Position numbers and translations under genes: made by a program. A model generated the notes under the pieces. That model was not told where the DNA came from. It saw only the letters and a program-made list of their open reading frames with translations, and did not search any database. A stretch of 64,000 bases of DNA from Lateolabrax maculatus. Lineage: Eukaryota; Chordata; Actinopteri; Acropomatiformes; Lateolabracidae. The stretch covers positions 1,074,501-1,138,500 of the forward strand of contig CM062210.1 of the NCBI GenBank assembly GCA_031216445.1, in the 5' to 3' direction. Shown one piece after another: positions 48,004 to 60,299 of this stretch (positions are counted from its first letter, which is position 1; each line of letters begins with the position of its first letter).

Positions 48004-48905
48004 ATAGTGGTGGAGGAAGTATTCAGATCATTACCTCAAGTAAAAAAAATAAAATGTTTCTTCAGTTAAAGTACAGAAGGATTGAAATGATTCAAAGTAA
48101 AATTATGCATGTGTGTGGGTTATTGTTGCTGTTTGACAGTCTGACAGCAGCTGCACACTCATTTTCCTTCATCTACAAAACATGGAAATGTGCAACACTT
48201 GAATCTTCATCAGTCAAACGGAAAAAACTCCCCAGAAGAACACAGAGGCTCCATTCACAGCGACATGTATGAAAAAATATCAGTCTGTCTAAATGTTAGA
48301 CAGTGGAGATTTACATCACATGACAAGTACAGTTTAGTAGGAGCTTGGTTTTAGTTTTTAGTTTTAAAAAAAGTACAGAAGTATTTATACTTAAACTACT
48401 AAAATTAAAAGTAGTCATTCTGCAGATGTAAGTAGTATTTTAAGGCTGTAGCTGATTCAGGTGGGTGGAGATCATTTTAATACTTCACATATTGTTGGGT
48501 TGTGTAATCTGTAAAATTGCATCATATTTAATTTGTAGATCCATGAGTTGTTTATATATCTGAACCTGCAGAGTAACTAGTCAAAGTCCATCACTTCAAA
48601 TGTAGTAGAGTAAATGTATAAACAGTTAACTGTATAAACTGAGACTCCACAGGTTACCAGGAACAGGGTAGGTTCAGGTTCAGGTTCAGGAAGCTGGAAA
48701 GCAAAGGCACATAGCAACATTAACCACCTGGCCACTGACTTTGGAAAAGGGGCTGGTATATAAACTGACAGTGTGACTGGGGCAGGTGGGAAAGTCGGAG
48801 GGCATCTGTTAGAAACTAAATTGGGCCTTTTGTTTCTGACAATGCATCAAAACAATGGAGAAAAACTGTAAAAAGCATAAAATGGTAATACTTGAGTAAA
48901 GAACA
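48004..48905. mobile_element. Remnants of a common teleost non-autonomous DNA element
   Basis: It begins agtggtggaggaagtatt and ends near ggtaatacttgagtaaag, with aagtagtatttt-type text between. This matches the CAGTGGTGGAA family also seen at 30875-31010. It is interrupted and the far inverted end is missing. Confidence 0.4.
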
Positions 48906-48924
48906 AGTGCCGCAAAGGTGTCCT

Positions 48925-49115
48925 TTGTGACATGGAGCATTACCCTGCTGGAAGGAGCTATAGAAGATGGTTGGCTGTGGCCATTAAGTGATGCACATGG
49001 TCAGCAACAATACTCAGGTAGGCTGTGGCATTCAAACCAGCTACTCAGCTGGTATTAAGAGGCCTAACGTGTGCCAAGAAAATATTTCCCACACAAAAGA
49101 CAACTTTTCATCACA
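48925..49115. repeat. Fragment of a common fish DNA repeat
   Basis: The text gtgacatggagcattaccc, ggtcagcaacaatactcag and gtgtgccaagaaaatattt belongs to a repeat that is very frequent in teleosts. Its class is not clear from the fragment. Confidence 0.45.
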
Positions 49116-51299
49116 TGATCCTTCTGGGCAGTAAAAGGTTAAATTTGGTTCTAAAAGGTTCTTCAGTGTGAAGCTGCAGTGAAAACTGGCTGCTTCATTT
49201 CTGCTGCCAGACTGTGTTGTAATCAGACACTCTGATGTTGTTCTTGTTTGTCCAATAATTTATGTTGACAAACTGTGGGACAGCAGACGTTCATTCATTC
49301 ATTCATGGACTCTGCTGCTTTCTAAGGCTACAGGGGAATTATGAAGCCTCAGTTGAGTCCAGCAGCTGGTGGAAACACTTCAATCTTCCTCAGTCAGAAA
49401 TAAAACAAAGTAATTCAACAAATGGGCTTCATTTACACCAACATGCAGGACATTTATATTTATAGAAGCTGGAACAGAACAAACATCATGTACATAATCT
49501 TAATCACTAATAATGATACCCAAGTTTCTAGTTAGTACTTATTATATTTGATATATTTTTTGATTAATTTAATGTTAAAAGAAAAAATATATTATATAAG
49601 AAAGAGGGCTGTCAATCAATTCAAATCTGTTATCTAATTAATTACGTAAATCCATTTTTGCTTGGAAAACCCCCCAAATAAGGATATTTCAACTCAAAAA
49701 CATGATATTATTGTGGCTCATGACTAAGGCAGAGAATAAAAACATTCAAACGGCCATTAGAAATCAATAAATAGTTTGGGGTTGTCTTTTTATTATTGAA
49801 CACATCCCTTTCACCAATCACAGCCTTAAATGTGGCCATACCAGTTTTTATATATATATATATATATATATTTAACATAAGCTCGTCACCTCAGCACCAA
49901 TGTGCTGAACTTTTGTCTCCCCCTTCTGGCAGTGATCCCAGGAAGCAACAAAAATACTCCGTTTGAAACTCAATTCAACAGTTGGCCAATGAAAATAAAA
50001 CCAAGTGATGCCTCATGTGTCTAATAGACAAGCTTAGTGCTTGTAGTCCACCGGTACGTTTATGTTGGCTCCAGGGAGCTGCTGATTGGTTTCTGGTGGC
50101 CAGCGTGGGAGTCGCTTACACCGACTTACAGGCGGTGAGAGGGTTAATCAGCTCTGTGTGAACTCGTTTGATGAGGGCTTGAATGTAACAGACGTTCATT
50201 TATATGTAAAAGTCACTCCAGCTTAAAGTGATGACCTAATTAACCACAGCCCTCTGACTATTTACAAGCGCAGCTGATGCACGGACCGGTTGGACACACC
50301 GCAGTGTCAGTGGTGTGCGTTCGTAAATTCACTCTGTGGTGTCAGTGGCTCCCTGAGTGCTCAGGCTGCTGTCAGAGACTCAGATCCGCAGCAACCGCTC
50401 CAGCTGGAGGTTCAGTTTGTGTGTGTCTGAACCCCATAGTGACTGACATTGTGGCAAAATGTGACTGTTGACTTATTTGGTAATTTCGGTAGTATTATCC
50501 AACACGCAGCAATTTATAGTAATCTTGGTGCAGCAATTCATTGTCATAAACATTAAATGATATTTTATGTGTTACTTTGTGTTAATTCTTTGAACACATT
50601 GTTTTGTAATTAATAAATGAAAATGAACGTGTCTATTGACAGCACTAATAACAACTTATAAATATTTCTGGTGGTCACTGTGTGACCCAGGTTTAACACA
50701 GCATTGGCTTTTCACCAAAATCCAGAGATATTTAACTAGTAAAAGCTTTTCTACCCAATAGTTTTATAATAACAATGGATCACATGACGACGTGAAAGTG
50801 AAAGATCGTAGTGACAAACCTACAGATATTTATCACCACACTTTATAGTTCTTTAGTTCAGTTTTCTGCACAAACACAATCTGTTTGGATATACTAGAAA
50901 GATAGACTATTTTAAAAAGCTAAATATAATCCTGCACTAATAACAATGATACTTAAATTTGGAGTTTGTACTTTTATATTGATTTTTTCTTATTTTTGTA
51001 ATAACCAGAACTTCAGGGTGGTCAATTTGTGCATACAGGCTGGATGCTGCTTTTTCACATAAACTTTTAAAATTAATTTAAAATATAATTTTGAAATTAA
51101 CCCTTTGAAACTGCAATTCTCCATCATTCCATAAGATGGAGCAGTAAAGTGATGCAATATAGTAACAAGCACAGACCGTTCAGCTTGCAGGCCATTTAGA
51201 TTTTTGCAAATTTACAGTTGAACAAAACTTAATGTTTATCGGTTTGTGGTCAGAATATGAATGAATAAAAATAAATAAATAAAGGCAAAATAAAGCCCA

Positions 51300-51457
51300 G
51301 GTCCAGGTCCAGGTGCAAGTGTAATAGTCAGAGCCTCTCCACACACAAGCTGCTGCTGCTGCTGCTGCTTCAACCTCTCTGGATCATCAGGACACAGCTG
51401 ATCCTCTCAACACCTCCACCTTTCTGATCCTCTCACTCTCACAGAGATCACCTCCAT
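51300..51457 (-). pseudogene. NLR-C SPRY stub
   Basis: After a CTCCTCAG acceptor, the minus strand carries the start of a B30.2 exon (DDPERLKQQQQQQLVCGEAL), then homology stops. Stops interrupt the text before it. An expanded CAG run codes the extra glutamines. It is shorter than the NLR-B remnant. Confidence 0.65.
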
Positions 51458-51618
51458 CTGAGGAGAGAAGAAGACAGACAGCAGAAGTCATAAATCAGTG
51501 TTTACAGAGACTCCCTCCATCAGCTGTCAGTCAGTGATGCAGCACATCCAGTATAAAGACCAGCAGGGACTTCAGTCCTGTTCAGACCAGAAGGGGGGGC
51601 GCTGTGTAGCTCGGCCTG

Positions 51619-51698
51619 CTTCCTTTCAGCTCTCATGTTAACGTATTGGAGTGAACACACTGAGCTGGAAGAGACTTTGGGCATCAAGTCTGTTTACT
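51619..51698. repeat. Duplicated 3' module of NLR-B, -C and -D
   Basis: The text catgttaacgtattggagtg, then ctggaagagactttgggc, occurs at 51619-51698, again at 53089-53164 in the same gene, and at 32829-32894 (NLR-B) and about 62908-62952 (NLR-D). A neighbouring block (tgatgggacgacagtctgat) is shared by 32883-33060 and 52110-52265. Confidence 0.75.
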
Positions 51699-52550
51699 GT
51701 GCAGATTTCACTGAAGTACACAGTGGAAATAAAGAGCTGAGGGTCCTGAACGCATCATTACTGCAGAAAACAGTTTAGTGATGGATTTACAGTTATTACA
51801 CTCTATTGAACTGTTGATACATTTAAAGCCGGTCACTGTGTGATTATGAACATCTCTGTTTTTGAAATATTGCCTAACAAATAAATATGAAGGTTGTCAT
51901 TGAAAATATAACTATATATTATAATATATATAAGTATATCGTATATATTATAGTAAATATAAGTAACACATGACAGAAGGATAAATATACAAATGTGATT
52001 ACTGGACTTCAGCAGAGGTTCTGGTCTGTAGAAAGACCACATGGTTACTAAATGTAATGATGGGTCTTTGAAATAAGAGCCGGTGGTTTGCAGGCTTCAG
52101 TCAGACTGATCTGAGAGCTGTGACAAAGATGAACTGATCAATTCTTTAGTGTTGAAATGAGAGAACAAACACTCTGAGATCAGATTTGATGGGACGACAG
52201 TCTGATGGACGAGGACCACTGTCTCTATACATCTTGTAATGCTGCCAGCTGTAATCCAGCTTTATTTCCTGCAGACATGAACACAACAACAACAGTCGTC
52301 TTCACATGGACTCAAACACATGATCACAACCAGCTTCTGCTGATCTGATTGGCTGACTGTTCTCTCTCTCTCTGTCTTTCTGTCCAATCCTGAAGCCCGT
52401 CACCGTTCTCCTCTCACAGCTTCACTGAGGAAAGCAGCCGCTGAGAAGGTTGGAGGTTTACAGGAAATACTGGATCTTTGCTTTGATACCAACTGTGTTT
52501 AGTACAATACTGCTGAGACCAGCAGGGACCGACTCCAACCCTCTACTGAC

Positions 52551-53620
52551 CTCAGAGTCTCCAGTCTACAGTGTGGACTCTCCTTCAGATCAGACAGCAG
52601 CTTCACATCTGAATCCTGCAGCTTGTTGTCACTCAGCTCCAGCTCTCTCAGATGGGAGGGGTTGGACTTCAGAGCTGAGGCCAGAGAAGCACAGCTGATC
52701 TCTGACAACCTGCAGCAACTCAATCTGAATAAAGAATAAATGATGGAGATAAAAATCCATTTATAATCCAACCAGATGTGTTCAGGGTTTAAATGTGCAG
52801 TTCAACATTACTATGTCCTAATCACTATGTCCCTGCGCAAGGATGACACGCAAATTCGTGAAGCGTTCCTCATTTATAGTGTCCCTGGTGATGTAGTGGT
52901 TAGGATTCGGTGCTCTCACCTCCGCGGCCCGGGTTCGATTCTGGGGCGGCAGTGGTTCAGTGGTTAGGGACTTGGGTTGAGAGCTGGAGGGTCGCAATTT
53001 AAGTCACAGCCCAGATGGGGAAGAAAAAAAGAATAGTGTGGACTGGTGGTTGGAGTCCACCTCCAGGGCACTGCTGAGGTGCCTGCTTCCTTTCAGCTCT
53101 CATGTTAACGTATTGGAGTGAACACACTGAGCTGGAAGAGACTTTGGGCATCAAGTCTGTTTAGGTAGTTCTTACAACTACACTGTAAGAAATGACTTTA
53201 TAAGTTCAGCTGAACCTAATATGAAGCTTCAGCAGTCCAAGTTAGACAAATTAAGTGGGCATCTACCAAAGTTACAGACTATTTAGCACCAAATTCCCTC
53301 TCTTCCTCCACTGCAGCTTAATCGGAAAAAACTGCCACACACTAAATACTTACTTAATATATGTAACTCAGACTGCTGAAGCCTCAGATTATGTTTAAAA
53401 AAAAAATAAAAACAACAACAACATGAGCTAGAGTCAGTGAACTGACCTCAGAGTTTCCAGTCTACAGTTTGGGCTCTCCAGTCCAGCAGACAGCAGCTTT
53501 ACTCCTGAATCCTGCAGGTTGTTGTTAATCAGGTTCAGCTCTTTCAGATGGGAGGGGTTGGACTTCAGAGCTAAAGCCATAACTTCACAGTCAGTGTCTG
53601 ATAATCCACAGCCAGAAAGT
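52551..53620 (-). CDS. NLR-C leucine-rich-repeat exons (two)
   Basis: Both exons (53447-53620 and 52551-52724) are 174 bp and in phase. The first is the leading type (LSGCGLSDTDCEVMALALK); the second is the repeated type (LSEISCASLASALKSNPS). The intron between them holds the U6/tRNA/SINE insertion. Confidence 0.85.
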
Positions 53621-56600
53621 CTGTCATGACACATGTATTACAAAACATGTTATGACAGCAGACCCTGCACTTTTTGATGAGCATTTGCTCTTCACATCAG
53701 TGGTTCAACTGATCATATCACACTGTGTTTGACAGGAAACTTCTCATCATTCTCTCTCAAACCTGCAGATGTTAAATCTTTGTTTTGATTTAATCTTGCA
53801 GATAAAAGAGAGGAAATGTAGTTACATTTAGGCTTCCATAATGTCGGCAGTCTGTCAGTGTGATCTGATCCCATGTCTATCTCCAGAAAGTTAGCATGAG
53901 GCCATCCTGATTAGAAAGCCATTTTTACAACTCAGTGACCAATTACAGTTGGGAGAAATGATTTCTGTTTGATGGCTACCTGCTGCTGTCAGTTTCACGT
54001 CCATAAGTGGGAAAATTCAGTGACTGCTACCGAATGCTACAGAAATTTAACAAATCACTTGACATTAGACATGTACATAATTAAATATTAATATAAGTAA
54101 ATATTCTGATGTGCATGAACGATGACTGAATTAAATTTTGTCATCTACATTCATTGTTGAGCATCTTAAAAAACGTATTCAGCACACAAACACAACTAAA
54201 AAACCAATAAAGTAACATTATTTTCATCATTATATCATTAGAAAGATGTTATCAGTCTATCAGCATTTAAAACATAAAATTGACTTTTGGTGTGCATAAG
54301 ATCTCTTTAAAAGTCTGAATTCTACCACTCAGCTCTTCTGTATTCATCAGATCTCTGTTATTGGTGGAAGATGTACATTTCCTGCTACTAATCTTCTCTA
54401 AACCAACACAAGAGAGAGAAAACATCTGTGAGTTTCTTTCTGTGAGTAAGACTTAAAAACAAGTAGAAGAAGTAACACAACTTCCGTCTTTAAAATTAAA
54501 AATTGAATTCATACGAAATAAAATGCACCATTGCTCGGCTCAACACACTCAGAGGTTTTTGTCTTGTATAAGTAGTAGTTAACGGTGGCTAATGTTAGTT
54601 AATGTTAGCAAACTTCAGATAGATATTGTTGTGTAACTGACATCACTCAATCAGTTCCTGATTTGATGACTTTCCTCTACTTATGCTACCAAATCGCTCT
54701 AGCATTCAACATTATCCCATCATTTTTTTGATGAGCACGTTGGCACCTTGGATGGTAGCGTCTGCCATCAGTGTATGAATTAGTGTGTGAATGGCTGAAT
54801 GCTGGCATGTGTTGAAAATAGCTTTGACTGGTTGGTAGACTAGAAAAGCCCTAAATAAATGCAGTCCATTTACTTTTTACATACAATAATATGAATTTTA
54901 TATTGTGTATGTTTGAAAAACAAACATGTTGTTGTGTCGTGTTAATCACATATGGACTTACAGAGCCTTTCTGCAGTTCCTCACAGCTGGAATCAGTCTC
55001 AGTCGTCCCTCCAGTGATGTGTTGTACTTCTTCAGGTCCAACTCATCCAGAACCTCCTCTGACATCTGCAGCATGTAGGCCAGAGCTGAGCAGTGGATCA
55101 CAGAGAGTTTCTTCTCTGATCTGTTCTCTGACTTCAGGAACTCTTGGATCTCCTGATGTACTGAGTGGTCGTTCATCTCCGTCAGACAGTGGAAGATGTT
55201 GATGCTTCTGTCAGGAGAAATATCATCACTGTTCATCTCCTTCAGGTTGCTGAAGGCTCTCTGAATGGTTTCTGGACTGTTGTCTGTCTGACCCAGCAGG
55301 CCTCCTAAGAGTCTCTGGTTGGACTCCAGAGAGAGGCCATGAAGGAAGCGGACAAACAGGTCCAGGTGGCCATTTTTACTCTCAAGGGATTTCTCCAAGA
55401 CTTTCCTCAGGAAGACATCGAGAGATGTCTTTCCCAAGAAAACCTCCAGTACCTCCGTGTTCCTTTTGGTGTAACAGTGGAACATGTAGACTGCAGCCAG
55501 AAACTCCTGAATGCTCAGATGAACAAAGCAGTAGACAGTTTTCTGGAAGATCACACTCTCTCTCTTGAAGATCTCTGTGCAAACTCCTGAGTACACCGAG
55601 GCCTCTGTGACATCAAGACCAACCTGCTCCAGGTCTTCTTGGTAGAACATGATGTTTCCTTTCTCCAGCTGTTCAAACGCCAGCCTCCCCAGCTTCAGAA
55701 CAACTTTCCTGTCAGCCTCCATCAGCTCCTGTGGACTCGTCTCATGTCCCTCATCATACTTCTGCTTCTTCCTCTTTGTCTGAACCAGCAGGAAGTGTGA
55801 GTACATGTCAGTCAGGGTCTTGGGCAGCTCTCCTCTCTGGTCTGTAGTCAACATGTGCTCCAGAACTGTAGCAGTGATCCAGCAGAAGACTGGGATTAGA
55901 CACATGATGTGGAGGCTCCTGGAGGTCTTGATGTGTGAGATGATTCTGCTGGACAGATCTTCATCACTGACTCTCCTCCTGAAGTACTCCTCCTCCTGGG
56001 CGTCAGTGAAGCCTCGTACTTCTGTTACCCTGTCAACACATGAAGGAGGGATGTGATTGGCTGCTGCAGGTCTGGAAGTTATCCAGACGAGAGCCGAGGG
56101 AAGCAGATTCCCCTCGATGAGGTTTGTCAGCAGCACGTTGACTGATGACTTCTGTGTGACATCAGACACGACCTCCTTGTTGTGGAAATCCAGTGAAAGT
56201 CTGCTTTCATCCAGGCCGTCAAAGATGAACAACAGTTTACAGACAGCGAGCTTCTCTGCTGGGACCTTCTGTAATGTTGGATGGAAAACATGGAGCAGCC
56301 TGAGAAGACTGTACTGCTCATCTTTGATCAGGTTCAGCTCCCTGAACGAAAGCACAACCACCACACTGACATCTTGGTTTTCCAAGCCCTCTGCCCAGTC
56401 CAGAGTGAACTTCTGCACTGAGAAGGTTTTTCCAACGCCAGCGATGCCGTTCGTCAGAACGACTCTGATGTGTCTCTGTTGGCCAGGTAAGGCTTTAAAG
56501 ATGTCGTGGCACTTGATTGGAGTGTCATAGAGGGTCTCCATCTTGGACGCTGTCTCCAGCTGCCTCACCTCATGTTGGGTATTAACCTCTTCACTCTGTC

Positions 56601-58908
56601 CCTCAGTGATGTAGAGCTCAGTGTAGATCCTGTTGAGGAGGGTTCCACTTCCTGCTTCATCGGTTCCTTCAGTCACACGTTCACATCTCCTCCTCAGACT
56701 GATCTTATGTTCATCTAAAACCTCCTGCAGACCACGATCTGCTGAGAGAGAAGAAAGAATGTGAGACTAAAGAAAGAGAATGTGGCAATCTGGTGACTAT
56801 TTTCATTACCAACATTAAAAAACAAATACAAAAAAATAAATAAAAGGTTTCAAATGTTATGATTTTTATATAAATCTTTAATGTCTCAACAAATAAACCA
56901 AGAAGGATCCTGTTTTCAGACATGAAGACATCAGCAGACAGATGAACAGTCTTACTTTGTACAGTGCTGGTCTGACTGGCTGTCTGCAGTCCAGCTCTTT
57001 TTCTGGATCTTTCTCCACACTGGGGACAGCAGGAGTCTCCTGATGAAGCAGACTGGTCCCAGTATGAGGTGATGCAGCGTCTGCAGAACCAGTGTCCACA
57101 GCTGGTAGAGACTGGATCCTTCAGGACGTCCTGACACAAAGAACAGCAGGACGGCTGCTCCTCCACAGGAACATGACTCCTCGTCCTCTCTCTGTGGAGA
57201 TGAACACATTCTTTATAATCACATTACATTAGTGGTGACCAACCATCTATATGTGGTTCTTATATTCAAACTCTAATGATTTTTAAATTCACTCTAGAAT
57301 CAAAATTTATATATATCATAAACAATCTCTTAAATTAATGGAACAACACCACAGACCTCACAGAGATCAGATCACAAACCTCTACATTGTAACTAAACTA
57401 CAGTTTATTCTCTGCAGAAACAGAGCACCATCTATAGTTTGTTCTGTGAGCAGTCTTTCTCTTAGCTGCTGCAAAACTGACAAAAGCTTTCCAGAGTTAT
57501 GAACATCATCCAACAAGAGCACCTGGTGTCCAAAGAGCTGGATTTAGATCTCATCGTGACAACCTGCAGGAAATTGTCTATTTTATTCAGACACTTACAA
57601 ACATTCACATATTGTCATCAGTATCGCAATATAGTGCATCTATTTTTCAGGGTATTTACTAAGACTACAGATGTAAATGAGCCACAGTTAATATGATTTC
57701 CATAAATTGCCACTAAGTAAGATCTGATGACGGGTTGGTAGGACACATGTTGCCCATGTGCTGAAAGTAATAGGAAACTAAATAAAGTGTTTCCTGCTGC
57801 TGAACTTTGTGGGAGATTTCTGGTAAAACTTTTAAACCCCTTTGACAAGATTATTTCTGTAAACAGATTCAAAAGTAATATTAAAATAAATTGAACTTGA
57901 ACATTGATCACTGAATCTTCTTCAGGTCGGCTTACAGTAGAAACCGTCTCCCATCATTCATCAGGTCATATGAGCTGTCACCATTTCATGTTCATTCAGT
58001 GAGAAACTTGATGGCAGAACAACATGAAACTTGTCTGTTGTCGGGTTAAAGTCTCTGCAGCTGCTGTCTGTACTCAGCCAAAGATCCTCTGTGAGGGAAG
58101 AAGCTTCACTCTGTTACACCACTGTACAATCAGAGTGGGCTGAGTGTTTCTGTAGTTCAACAGCTCCAACAGAGTGAGACCTCCTCTATAGAGATGATCG
58201 AGTCACATCCTTCCAGTTAAACTTTGATTCATATCACATCAATAATTTAAGATGATCAACATCATAGTTTGGAATCAGGACATTCAGATTGTACATATGT
58301 TTTGTGTATAGGCTATATATGTGTATATGTATATATACTTATATATAATAAATATAATTTAGTTTTTTTTTAGTTTTCCTTACTTTTTCCTTTAGTGCTA
58401 CTTGAATATACTTTGTTCTATTTTATTCAATTCTAATTTAAATATTTAAATATCTGTTTAAACATGTTCTGTGTGTAGTGTGGAGGGGGCTACAGCTGCA
58501 TTTTATTGTGCAATCCTGTGTTGTATTATGGCAATAAAGCTGAATCTTGAACCAGTATTTGGATCAAGTAACTTGTAAAAATGAGGTGTGTTAGGTTTAG
58601 TAGCCACAACTGTTATTTCAGAGTGACGGATACATATTTAATCAACATTTAGTTGACTCTGTGTCAGCAGATACCCAATTTTAAAGATCTCAGTTTTTGT
58701 TGTAGTGCAGGTTATCAGATAATTGTAATATAAAAACTGAGTCATCTTCAGGTCAGTTTACAGTAGAAACAGTCTCTTACTTTGTGTCTGAGGGTCCAGG
58801 TTCATTACTGAAGTCCGGAGGTCTATCTTTGGACCAGTCACTCTTCAGAGACAGACAGATGGATCCTGGAGACTCTGATCTGTCCTCCTCTTCCTCCACA
58901 TCACTCAT
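52551..58908 (-). CDS. NLR-C: fish NLR with intact RING, FISNA-NACHT and two LRR exons
   Basis: Exons in reading order: 58781-58908 (ATG), 56956-57191 (RING), 54962-56741 (FISNA-NACHT), 53447-53620 and 52551-52724 (LRR). All join in phase, giving about 830 codons before the broken SPRY stub at 51300-51457. It belongs to the same NLRC3-like/NLRP12-like fish group as NLR-B. The first exon encodes MSDVEEEEDRSESPGS. With only two LRR exons and no complete SPRY, the protein is short for its group. The last LRR exon could be read through to a stop (SVEGWSRSLLVSAVLY). Confidence 0.72.
52831..52869 (+). ncRNA. U6 snRNA 3' fragment (pseudogene)
   Basis: CCCTGCGCAAGGATGACACG followed by CAAATTCGTGAAGCGTTCC matches the 3' part of vertebrate U6 snRNA base for base. 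The 5' part, with the Pol III-controlled start, is absent, so it is not a working gene. It is joined 12 bp later to a tRNA-Glu-like sequence. Confidence 0.85.
52882..52943 (+). tRNA. tRNA-Glu (CTC) pseudogene
   Basis: TCCCTGGTGATGTAGTGGTT begins the 5' acceptor and D arm, the anticodon loop is CTCTCAC, and GGTTCGATT is the T arm. The anticodon stem has one mismatch and the 3' acceptor strand (CCAGGGA) is missing because the sequence passes straight into a SINE. It is a pseudogene, not a functional tRNA. Confidence 0.8.
52943..53083 (+). mobile_element. tRNA-derived SINE joined to the tRNA-Glu pseudogene
   Basis: ggggcggcagtggttcagtg begins a known type of teleost SINE head with its own A-box-like text; the body includes gtgtggactggtggttggag and gggcactgctgaggtgcc. 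The copy stops at about 53083, where sequence shared with other NLR introns resumes. Confidence 0.65.
53650..54950 (-). other. NLR-C intron between NACHT and first LRR exon
   Basis: About 1.3 kb. The part nearest the LRR exon (53690-53930) matches 23030-23240 in NLR-A. I see no exon in the rest. Confidence 0.5.
54962..56741 (-). CDS. NLR-C FISNA-NACHT exon with an internal deletion
   Basis: The 1780-bp exon is open throughout. Walker A is GIAGVGKT (Val to Ile relative to A and B) and Walker B is LLFIFDGLDESR. It is 69 bp shorter than NLR-A. Most of this is missing after VLEVFLGK, where NLR-A has about 20 more residues (DYKHRDSDPKSFLKK and following). The loss keeps the frame. The donor after RNCRKA is GTAAGT as in the other copies. 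Confidence 0.9.
56956..57191 (-). CDS. NLR-C RING finger exon
   Basis: 236 bp, same phase as in NLR-A. All eight zinc ligands are present (CSLC, TSCGHWFCRRC, CPQC). It differs from NLR-A at a few residues only. Confidence 0.85.
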
Positions 58909-58918
58909 CTTCTCAGGT
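58781..58918 (-). CDS. NLR-C first coding exon
   Basis: The exon follows CTCTCAG, has ATG at 58906-58908 and ends at a GTAAGA donor in phase 2, with 128 coding bases as in NLR-A and NLR-B. It encodes MSDVEEEEDRSESPGS, then KSDWSKDRPPDFSNEPGPSD. Confidence 0.75.
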
Positions 58919-60189
58919 CTGAGAGTTTATACACAGTTTAATAAAGTCAGTACTCCACCTCTAAAGTTAGTAACTTATTTATTTAACATTAGTATAATAA
59001 AAACCATCTGTATTTTCTAGCCATCACAATGAGAAACTGTGACTCTGGTTTAAATCCAACAACCAGTCAGACTTCAGACAGACGCTGTCTAGTTCTTGAC
59101 TGAGCTGCTGAGCTACATGTGATGAAGCCGACGGCTCAGAAACCAAGAAATAAAACAGGAAACAACAGTAGAAGACGTCACCTTGGACTCTAGGACACTG
59201 TGATTTCTTCATTTGACTAAAAACTGTTATTTTCCAGTAAATCTGAGTCCTGTGTTCAGCTGAAGTCAAACAGATACCTGAGCGCCTACAGTCCACAGGG
59301 AAACTAAAGTAGACCCTCTGACAGTGAAATAATGAGAATAATAATAATGTCAAACTTACACTGTGACACCAAAGATCCTCAACAACAACAACAGGACCTG
59401 AATGAATCTGCACAGTCCAAGTTACACAGCAAAGTGTTTGTCAGAAGTATCCCAGACAGAAGCGTCTCATGTCTGGTTCAGGAGTCATTTCCAGTAAACG
59501 GAGGAGTCGCTCTGACTAGGTGATCCAGGTAAATGCTCAACAGACAAACCATAAACCTGGGAGTGTTCAGCACAGTTCACAGCAGGTGACAGTAATACAA
59601 TCTGGTCTGTGTCAGCTTCTTGGGCTGTATGTTGCTGTGTGAACAGCCTGTTTGACAGACTGAATATGACATTGTCATACAGCCATGAGAACACATCAAA
59701 GCACCACATTCATTTAAAGGAACACACAAATACAACTATACTCAGATACTCGAGTCTCATGATGGGCAGTGATATTATCAGCCTGTTAACGTTTACACAT
59801 TCACACAGTCATGGTGTTTTCCAGCCTCCTTCCTGCATCCAGCAGCTGCAGCTGTGTTGCTTTCAGCCTGGATTCTGTGTTTAACGTCTTCATATTTCTC
59901 TAATATTAAAGTTTGCTCTTCGCTCTGCTGCCAGCAGACTTGTCCTTGTTTGTGATTGGTCAGATACTGTAAACACTGTCCTGTTGATGTGAACGTGCTC
60001 ATGGTCAGATATGGAAACACTGAGTTGATTTCCTGAGTTGATAACCACTGTCATGTGACCGCTCAGAGTGATCATGTTTGTGAGGTTAAGTGAAGCCAGA
60101 TAACATTTCTTTCCTCTACAGTCCACAGGGAGAAAACTGACTCACACACTTTGACAAGAACATAATAAACATGATGGATTAACACTCAC

Positions 60190-60250
60190 CTGCTTCCTTC
60201 AGTTTGTCCTTCTGCTCTGTTCACTCAAAATGGAGTCTGACTGACTGACT
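60190..60250 (-). other. NLR-C probable 5' non-coding exon
   Basis: A GTGAGT donor at 60184-60189 follows GGAAGCAG on the minus strand. The sequence and its flank match the NLR-A first exon region at 29625-29760. The right limit is approximate. Confidence 0.5.
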
Positions 60251-60254
60251 GAAC

Positions 60255-60266
60255 ACTTTCACTTTC
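60255..60266 (-). promoter_or_regulatory. Interferon-response (ISRE/IRF)-like motif in the NLR-C promoter
   Basis: The minus strand reads GAAAGTGAAAGT, a full match to the GAAANNGAAA core bound by IRF/STAT factors. It is about 65 bp upstream of the first donor, so close to the expected transcription start. The NLR-A equivalent has only one half. Confidence 0.5.
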
Positions 60267-60299
60267 CAGGTTCCCTCCCTGTTCTCATGTACCTGGATC

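Larger units (their letters stand above)
47822..51300. other. Interval between the CpG-rich segment and the NLR-C 3' end
   Basis: No gene is supported. It contains an old element with GTGGTGGA-type ends (about 48004-48905), a fragment of another fish DNA repeat (about 48925-49115) and a short (TA)n run at 49851-49870. Confidence 0.5.

Noticed and set aside
52882..52943. Functional tRNA-Glu gene
   Set aside because: The 3' acceptor strand is missing and the anticodon stem has a mismatch, so it cannot fold into a full tRNA.
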